14,886 nt of DNA from Acanthaster planci (lineage: Eukaryota > Echinodermata > Asteroidea > Valvatida > Acanthasteridae), in NCBI RefSeq assembly GCF_001949145.1, contig NW_019091529.1, positions 676,277 through 691,162 on the forward strand. Direction: 5' to 3'. Shown here piece after piece: positions 8,881 through 14,886 of this stretch. Under the pieces are notes generated by a model. The model made no database searches, was not told the origin of the DNA, and was given only the letters and a program-made list of their open reading frames with translations. Made by a program: the position numbers and the translations under genes. The stretch's first letter is position 1; the number at the start of each line of letters is the position of its first letter.

Positions 8881-9932
8881 ATGATTGAAAGCTTGATCAA
8901 CATTTAGACTACATGCATATGTGTTCTTTCGCCAGAAAACTCAATATTGGATGCAATAAAGGACAAAAGAACGGTGTTTTTCCCTTTTTTTTACAAGAAA
9001 AAAGTTAGGGTTTCAAAACCAAAATCGTAATCATTTCATATACATTTAAAAGGTTAAAACAATGAAAACCCTTTAGTACATTCAAAGTCAAACTTTCAAT
9101 TTGAATGGAAGTGTTGAACTTTACTAGCAGCCAAATCACCTTAGTTTAGTTGTGGAGGTTTGCTTACTTTTGCCATGCAAACCGAGCGATAGCGGGATAA
9201 ACATTTTTCACCGCACATGTACAACATAATTTCTGTGGTGAACACAGGTGGTCATGCCAAAAAACTGTCCAGTGCCAAATAGTTTTCACTCATTAGCATA
9301 TTGCCATCTAAATTAGTCCTGTGTGACATAAAATTCTTGACAAACTTGATAGTGTCCGCATTTAGCACTGGGCGACTTCCTGTTGAATTGTCTACACGTC
9401 AAAAGACCTCTTTTCATCATTTTTTTTCCCTTTTACAATTTGTTTAACACTTTCTTTTCATCTGCAATAACTAAAGTTCTGTGGAGCTGTTTGTTTAACT
9501 TTTGCTGAAAGTTTAAAATTACATCTGTCAAAACTTTTTTATGTTATCTGTGTCAATTCACCTGTTTTCAGACTCTTATACCAAGTATTTCACTAACTAG
9601 TTAAATGAATTTATTTGACAAGTTGGGGAAATAACACTTGTCTGTTCCTGCCAAATTCTGTCCATTCCTGCTATATACTGTCCCTTCCCGCCAAAAACAC
9701 AACAGAGATCCTTCCAGCAAAATAAAGTTGAACCTTGTTAATAAGAGCACTTTACCTTTCATGAGTTACTTCTTGAAATGAAGTAAGATTTTAAACTTTG
9801 CATGGTGGAAGTTACACGAGATGTAGGCTTGCAGGTTCACCATGGGATCAATCTTTTTTGGAAGGTGTAGATCTGAGAGAACTGGTGAATGTTAACTCGA
9901 CATTTTGGCCTGGATGTGCTGGCAATCCTTAG
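8881..9932. other. AT-rich spacer with a small 20-bp tandem repeat
   Basis: No gene was seen. At 9640-9698 there are three degenerate units of about 20 bases built on TGTCCCTTCCTGCCAAA. Otherwise the segment is AT-rich with T-runs. If the minus-strand gene ending at 11248 has a very long 3' UTR it could reach here, but no supported end was found. A TTTATT (minus AATAAA) lies at about 9611. Confidence 0.5.
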
Positions 9933-10085
9933 AGTGTGCTGGACTCGAGTGGAGAGAGAGTTTATAAAGGTAATCCGGAGGTGGTGCAGCATGAAATGGA
10001 ATTTGCAGGTTGTATAACTATAGTTGTGCGTGCAGTGGAGCTTGAAGGTGTGGATCCAGTTGTGGAACTACAAGTGCAGTCATAG
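9933..10085 (+). CDS. Short coding-like open frame, unidentified
   Basis: Fifty codons are open between a TAG (9930-9932) and a TAG (10083-10085). They read SVLDSSGERVYKGNPEV, VQHEMEFAGCITIVV and RAVELEGVDPVVELQVQS. Strong Val/Glu content and alternating hydrophobic residues suggest beta strands. It has no ATG near its start, so it would have to be an exon or a repeat fragment. The opposite strand is also open here (9962-10201, Ser/Thr-rich), which lowers the value of this call. No family was recognised. Confidence 0.2.
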   Translation, partial: SVLDSSGERVYKGNPEVVQHEMEFAGCITIVVRAVELEGVDPVVELQVQS

Positions 10086-11247
10086 AAAACATTCCCCATT
10101 GTCAACAGTTTCCTCGACATTCCCAAAGAATCAATAGCTACAAGCTTATTTTCTCTAAAACTGTGAGTCAGATAAGGAAGCTGTAGGTTGCATAACTGCA
10201 CATTTTAATAATTTTAAATTTCTTGGATGAGTACGATAACAGCTTTTACGATGGCTGTTACCTTTCAATATAACAACAGTCATCAAACAGTTGTTAAAAT
10301 TCCTCCGCCCTTCATTTTGAAAAGTGCGAACCAGACAGAAAATGTTGCAATTCTCTCACAGTTAAACAAGTTTTTCATTACCTTCTCGGACAAAAAAGAT
10401 ATCTCATATATGCCTTAGGTTCAGCAATGACTAGGATTTACCAAAAATGATGAGATAGTCAAATCCGTTCTAAGAATCTAGGCTCTTAGCAGTAAGACTA
10501 AACCAAAAGAAGGAGAATACATGATTTTGTCTTTCAATCTGCAGAAATTACTCTGCAAGGGCCTGTTTTATATGAAAATCATAAAGGCAGTAAAAGATAC
10601 AATGTTCTTGATCAAAGATATAATGTTCTTGAACAAAGGAAAGAAATTTTGTTTCAAATACTTTTTGGTAAAAAATATACAAATACATGTACTTTGTCTA
10701 ATCAGACGCATACCAACTCAATTTGTTGTTTCTTTATATCTTGGAGGGTGAGTGTTCACTGATGTTTCCTTCATGGGCAAGTTAGGAAAACACTTCTGAA
10801 CATTCCTGGATTTCATTGATCCAAGATGTACGAAAATTGAACTTCTACGAAAAAACAGCATGCTTTTCCGAGTCAAAACAAAAAGGACACTTTTTAGGAG
10901 GATGAATTTGCTGGTCACACCTTCCAGGTATCTCTGAAGATTAGTCTTTCTGTTTGTATTACAAGCATAGGCAGACTTTTCAAGATGTGCTTACAGCAAG
11001 ATAAAAACACAACAAAAAGTAAAAAGCCTTGTGCACGTACTGAACAGATAGTTCACTCTATTTTTGTAATTCAGTAAAAAGAATTCCATGCCCATATGAC
11101 ATGTACAAACTTTTCTAAACCAATTTCAGGTGCCAGCATAAAACTTTGGCTGTGACAAAGGCCGTGTGGCACTAATAAATTCACATACAGCATGTACACA
11201 GCTTGCCAACTACTAATCCTAAGAAATCTTTCAGTGACTCTGAACTA
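10086..11247 (-). other. Region 3' of the minus-strand gene; possible UTR, nothing firm
   Basis: This lies downstream (minus sense) of the TAA at 11248-11250, so part of it should be 3' UTR if that gene is real. ATTAAA on minus (TTTTAATAATT near 10205) is a possible but weak polyadenylation hexamer. The plus frames at 10227-10418 and 10521-10751 and the minus frame at 10718-10918 are low-complexity and unconvincing. A 21-bp tandem duplication occurs at 10593-10634. Confidence 0.35.
10593..10634. repeat. 21-bp tandem duplication
   Basis: The unit AAAGATAYAATGTTCTTGAWC occurs twice head to tail, with two differences between the copies, at 10593-10613 and 10614-10634. It is a recent local duplication with no apparent function. 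Confidence 0.85.
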
Positions 11248-11376
11248 TTAGCTTGCTTCATTTGCTTCCTGTTCCACTTCGGCAGTCGCCTGCTCCCCAT
11301 CACCTTCCCCCCTCTCATCTTCAACCTCAGGTCCACCTCCTCCATCTTCATCCCCTTCCCCTTCTCCTCCCTCTTC
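11248..11376 (-). CDS. Terminal coding exon of an acidic-tailed protein
   Basis: On the minus strand, TTTGATCCCTGCAG immediately precedes GAAGAGGGAGGAG at 11376, a clear splice acceptor. The frame then encodes 42 residues, very rich in Glu, Asp and Gly, and ends in TAA at 11248-11250: EEGGEGEGDEDGGGG, PEVEDERGEGDGEQ, ATAEVEQEANEAS. Exon length is 129 bp, phase 0. It joins in phase with the exon at 12535-12705 across a 1,158-bp intron, and the compositions agree. Disordered acidic tails occur on chaperones, chromatin proteins and ciliary proteins among others, and the tail alone does not identify the protein. The alternative frame on the same strand (Lys/Arg-rich, opening through the acceptor) is less credible. 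Confidence 0.7.
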   Translation of the reverse strand, partial: EEGGEGEGDEDGGGGPEVEDERGEGDGEQATAEVEQEANEAS

Positions 11377-12534
11377 CTGCAGGGATCAAACATGAAAGAT
11401 ACAAGTTTCAAGTAAGTATCTACATGTAGCTAGAGTGAAAACAATTCTATAAGACCACAGCCAGAAAGGCAAACATATCTGCAGTTTAAACTGGAAAAGG
11501 TGTTCCGTTGAAGACTAACGGTAAAACACATCTCAATTTGTCAAATGAGCTGGCAAATTGGCACAGGCTAAAGTGGAATAAATGAAAAACCAAAATACAG
11601 TGTTTTTATTCTTTCAATTTTCAGTTTTTCACGTTTGTGACCCCTGACATGTGTAGTTCACATATGACATACAAGTAATTTTTCTAAACAAACAGGATGT
11701 ACATGTACTACATTTAATTTCCACACATATACAAGTAGCTATAATAAATTACTACAGCACTAATTCACTATTCCCAATCTTGATGCCTCCCAAGTGCAGA
11801 CAACTTGAATTCATGTGTCTTTGTAGAACATAAGATGAAACGCATTCCAAATAATGTACAGTACTCCTGTGCAACAGGAGAACGGCATCCAATGCAAACA
11901 GCACGCAACACATTGTTATCACTGGCATGACAAATTTTACAGTCTCGGCAAAATTCATCTGCAATGCATATGCATACATGTTTGCACTGTTCACCAGGTC
12001 AAACAAACAAAACATTTACTGCTCCTGTGGTTAGTTTTTTGGCAAGTTTTCTTTGTTGACACATACATGTAGTTGTAGAATATACCAGTAGAAGATAATT
12101 GAAATAGGGGTACTAGCACAAACGCAAAACCAAATCAAAATTTTTTCCGTAGGTTTTTGCATAAGCACAGTGGTATTATGTCATGCATGCGACTAGCAGA
12201 TTTCACTCAGTGCACAGCAAGTTAGCACTCTTGTAATTATTTAGAGCTCTATGTTTCCACAAATATAAAACTCAAGGGCACAAAGACCTTCACTTGGAAT
12301 TTGGTTTTTTTTTAATGTCTCTTCATGCAAACTTTTACACACCCCAGCAGTTTAATTCTTGTGCATGGAGTCTTAACAGTAAATTCACTTTCTAACTTCC
12401 AGCAAAGCCTACTGTCACATTTTGCCAGCATGCCTTGCAAATTTGTTCTCCATCAAGGAGGGGCTTCTAACAAGGCTGAAGCACTCATTTCATTTTCACT
12501 GCTAAAAAATGAATTTTCACCCCATGAATGCTAC
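11377..12534 (-). other. Intron between the two acidic exons
   Basis: The minus-strand donor is ACGAAG followed by GTAGCATT (exon end 12535). The acceptor is CCCTGCAG (exon start 11376). Both exons are phase 0, so the intron does not change the frame. The intron contains several TACATGTA words and an 87-codon minus open frame (11752-12015) with a hydrophobic stretch. It lacks splice support and is taken as chance. Confidence 0.65.
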
Positions 12535-12705
12535 CTTCGTTTCTTGCTGTACATTGTCCTCTTCTTGAGCTACTGGCTCTTCCTCCTGTTGTTCTTCTCC
12601 CTCTGGAACAGTCTCAAGGTTAGGGGCACCTGGGAGATTGCTTCGTTCTTTGGTGACTGTCAACTTGTCCTCCTCTGCTGGTGCTTCAGGTGGGGGCTCT
12701 GCAGC
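12535..12705 (-). CDS. Internal (penultimate) coding exon of the acidic-tailed protein
   Basis: On minus, CTCCTTTTTTAG precedes GCTGCAGAG at 12705, a strong pyrimidine-tract acceptor. The 171-bp exon ends at 12535 before GTAGCATT. It encodes 57 residues: AAEPPPEAPAEEDKL, TVTKERSNLPGAPNL, ETVPEGEEQQEEEP, VAQEEDNVQQETK. It is Glu/Pro/Gln-rich and predicted disordered, with one less acidic core (TVTKERSNLPGAPNLE) that may be a conserved short motif. It joins in frame to the terminal exon, giving the last 99 residues of the protein. The family was not recognised. Upstream exons were not found with confidence. The plus-strand open frame of 12325-12756 is its antisense shadow. Confidence 0.7.
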
Positions 12706-12884
12706 CTAAAAAAGGAGAAAATGAAAACTATTAAAATTATCCTTGAGCAAAACTAATGACCTTATTCACAAGGAAGCCATTTTTGATCACGTTCCCGAAT
12801 CTGATGTCTATTTAATGGGGTGGTGCCAAACTACATGTATTTGGTTTAATGCTTCACTGTCTTTTTCTCAAATGTTGCTCAACC

Positions 12885-13265
12885 ACTTCCCGCCGGGTAC
12901 TCCAAAATCAGAGACGTATGCTTTATATGCATGGCCAGGGTCTCCGAACTTGGACAAAGGAAACAGGGCCCTGTAACAAAAGACCGTACTCCAAACAAAA
13001 GACCAGGCTGCTGGGCATTAGCAACATTTTTCACTCTCAAAAGTGGTGATAATCCAGCCTTGTTTTGAAACCGTATATCAGGGTTTTGGGCATTTAGAGC
13101 GAGCGGATTACCACCGGGGACAAAAGCGCTCCACCACCGCAGCCATATTGAAAAGAGTTCAGCAGTGCACTGAGCCAGGTTCATGAACAAAAGAAAGTTA
13201 CATAACACCGCACGATCTGGGCTCTCTTTACAAGGCTGCAGGCCTTGCTAAAATACTCGGGCATC
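12885..13265 (-). promoter_or_regulatory. CpG-containing block, possible 5' end or repeat
   Basis: Against AT-rich flanks this block has many CpG words (CCCGCCGGG, GAGCGAGCGG, CCACCGGGG, AAGCGCTCC, ACCACCGCAG). On minus it contains CAATATGGCTGCGG, in which ATG 13146-13144 opens MAAVVERFCPR before CCCCG and GTGGTAATCC, a possible donor. That would be a YY1-like start-codon context (CAANATGGCGGC). It lies about 440 bp upstream of the acidic exon, so it could be the first exon of that gene. The apparent exon end is phase 2 while the next exon starts at phase 0, so another exon would be needed. A dispersed repeat is an equally good explanation. Confidence 0.25.
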
Positions 13266-13969
13266 AATGAAGGTCACCTGTCAACTTAGAGTAGTGCCTA
13301 AAGATTACTTCGTGGGGCTATAAACATCCATTAAATGAAATGATGAATTTTTGAAGGATTTTGAAAATGAAACAAAAGATAATTATGCCAGCCCAGCATC
13401 ATCAACATTGAAAAATGCCCTGGCTTGAAGTGGTTAAAATGTTTAGATATGAATAAAATCACAAATTTAAATGCTATTATATAATCATTCACACTTTGGA
13501 CTACATGAGATTGCACTGCAAACACCTAGCTTCAGCGTACCATTATACCCCCCAACAGAGTAACATGTACATGTAGTGTTCATCAAAACTCAGTGTTGGG
13601 TGGCTGATTTACCGGTAGTTATAAGGTATTGCACATATTGTAAGGCTGTGGGCCATTATTAACAATTACATGTACAAACAATGTGGTGAAAAGTCACACA
13701 AAGTGTGATTTTACTACAATGGACAACATCCCTTTCACAGAAAATACACACCTCCCATAAGACATGAAGAAAGTTATGATGACTCAATAAGAAAATACAG
13801 ATGTTGTTGGCAGTGGTGAAGTCACTGTTATGCCCAGCCCTGTTATGTACATGTAGAAATGCAGCAGTAATTAGGCAATGGTGTACATTTAGCAGTCATT
13901 TTGAATGTGCTAATTGAAACTGCAAAGGGACAACCAAGGGACTCTTGCATAGAAATTTACCAATTTGAA
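13266..13969. other. AT-rich spacer with palindromic words
   Basis: No gene is supported. The stretch contains ACATGTACATGTAG (13563), TACCGGTA (near 13610), TTACATGTAC (13666) and GTACATGTAG (13846). Short minus open frames near 13331-13525 and 13747-13840 lack convincing splice sites or motifs. Confidence 0.5.
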
Positions 13970-14222
13970 TAACATTTATACATGTACATGACAACAGAAG
14001 AGGAATTTTCTCGACAACAAGCTGAAGGGTGGGACCCTGATGAGCCAAGTAAAAGCCAAGGTACTGTACATATACCGGTACATATACAAGCAGCTGGCCC
14101 TACAAACGCAGCTTAGAGGCTTGAAAACGCAGCTGAAAAAGACAAGTCCGCAAGTACATGTATGTTCAAGGACATGGCCAATAAGTTCACCATTAAGAAC
14201 ATGTAGTTGTAATATACCTTAA
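13970..14222 (+). CDS. Coding-like stretch with two competing frames, unidentified
   Basis: One plus frame from ATG 13988 reads MTTEEEFSRQQAEGWDPDE, PSKSQGTVHIPVHI, then QAAGPTNAA to TAG 14114-14116. A second plus frame overlaps it and reads KRNFLDNKLKGGTLM, SQVKAK, then QLALQTQLRGLKTQLKK, a coiled-coil-like run of Leu/Gln/Lys, and stays open to 14222. CCAAG before GTACTG (near 14060) could be a donor. Both frames cannot be real over the same bases, and no homology was recognised. It may be an exon of a plus-strand gene or chance. Confidence 0.2.
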
Positions 14223-14690
14223 ACACGTTGACTGCCACACATACTGTAATTTCACGAGGCATTCCCATTTGCCAATTAGCATTGTTGCATGCGAGAGTAT
14301 TTAATGGGTAATTTAAAGTGTGTATTTAAACATGAGCATTTTACAGATGTACATGTATGTCCTCACCACTTCAAGCAGTATATTTGGTTGTTCTCGGTAC
14401 TGCCAGTGTATTACATTTACAATACAAACGCCTTGTACATGTATATTAGAAGAATCCGGTACGACCGTAATTACAAGTACATGTATACTCATAGTTGGCA
14501 GTCATCGTGTTAAGATATTCAGCTATTTGATTAGAATTCATTTCACATTCTTCCGGTTAGGGGAGAGATGGGCCAAATTCGTAGTTCTTAAGGTGTGAAT
14601 ATCCACATGATAATGCAGATTTGTGTAATGAAGCCCACCTGCCTGTGTAATTCAGTTTAAATTATTTACTTATTAGTTTAATGTACTGCT
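14223..14690. other. AT-rich spacer, TACATGTA-dense
   Basis: No gene is supported. GTACATGTAT-type palindromes occur at about 14346, 14434 and 14477. The overlapping plus open frames at 14289-14598 are rich in Tyr, Cys and Met because they translate these repeated words, and look fortuitous. Confidence 0.5.
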
Positions 14691-14697
14691 TTGCAAT

Positions 14698-14858
14698 TGT
14701 ACTCGGACTCTGACTAAGGTACTTGGACTCGGCCTTTGATGTACTCGGACTCAGAGATTTGGACTCTGACTCGTCCCCACTGTACTTGGACTCGGCCCAG
14801 GACTCGGCCCCTAGAGTACTCAGAGTACTCTGTACTTGAATTTGAGGACTCGACTCCA
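14698..14858. repeat. Degenerate GACTCGG-type minisatellite
   Basis: The plus strand repeats variants of GTACTCGGACTC and TTGGACTCGGCC across about 160 bases, with irregular spacing and many CTC/ACT units. On minus this reads as a Ser/Glu-rich frame (AESKY and SESKSLSPST), which follows from the GAGTCC repeat and is not evidence for a protein. The array runs close to the right edge. Confidence 0.75.
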
Positions 14859-14886
14859 ACACTGGTGTGCATGCATCGCATGCAAG

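Noticed and set aside
7822-8903. Open frames sharing the ending AGDHLDPV on both strands (7822-8172 plus and 8538-8903 minus)
   Set aside because: The shared ending is the translated terminal inverted repeat of the MITE. The plus frame is an antisense shadow of the LINE.
11752-12015. 87-codon minus open frame with a hydrophobic segment
   Set aside because: It lies inside the inferred intron, has no good acceptor or donor, is Cys/His/Met-rich from TACATGTA-like words and matches no family I know.
12325-12756. 143-codon plus open frame
   Set aside because: About 170 of its bases are the antisense of the well-supported minus exon 12535-12705. The peptide is low-complexity Leu/Phe/Ser.
13747-13840. 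Minus mini-exon reading NICIFLLSHHNFLHVLWE before GTGTGT
   Set aside because: The donor is weak, the acceptor is ambiguous, and the open length is within chance for this composition.
1-14886. CRISPR array, prokaryotic operon, rRNA or intact tRNA gene
   Set aside because: No regularly spaced identical repeats, no ribosome-binding-site gene clusters and no intact tRNA fold were seen. The tRNA-like piece at 640-812 is a SINE head.

Overview
The window looks like nuclear DNA from an invertebrate animal. It is AT-rich, has spliced-gene signals, and holds decayed animal transposons, a tRNA-derived SINE and very frequent TACATGTA words. There is no operon structure, no rRNA or tRNA gene and no prokaryotic feature. 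The mix of P-element/THAP9-like transposase, LINEs, MITEs and TACATGTA-rich spacer would fit a marine invertebrate such as a cnidarian, lancelet or echinoderm. That placement is an inference and the phylum cannot be fixed from what is seen. A 400-base run of N at 126-525 is a scaffold gap.

Left part (1-5,150): a decayed tRNA-derived SINE lies on the minus strand at about 640-812. Two copies of one dispersed repeat lie at about 974-1128 and 2277-2844. The second copy is split by a 416-bp non-autonomous DNA transposon flanked by TTAA (2359-2782), and the first copy serves as the empty site. The rest is mostly featureless spacer with a few weak coding-like stretches (2826-3083, 3952-4053).

Middle part (about 5,155-8,880) is a transposon graveyard. 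It starts with a frameshifted P-element/THAP9-like transposase on plus. Next come the endonuclease/reverse-transcriptase part of a LINE on plus and the C-terminal part of a LINE on minus. The minus LINE is interrupted by a 423-bp MITE with about 45-bp terminal inverted repeats. Removing the MITE and one CTT copy restores the LINE frame exactly.

Right part (about 8,900-14,886): the best host-gene evidence is on the minus strand. Two phase-0 exons (12535-12705 and 11248-11376) have good splice signals and encode the acidic C-terminal 99 residues of an unrecognised protein, ending in TAA. A CpG-containing block with a possible ATG lies upstream of them (about 12,885-13,265). The end of the window carries a degenerate GACTCGG-type minisatellite (14,698-14,858).

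No complete protein-coding gene is visible. No new multi-gene system is evident. The most informative structures are the two precisely datable MITE insertions, the two-exon acidic gene end and the TACATGTA enrichment outside the transposon block.
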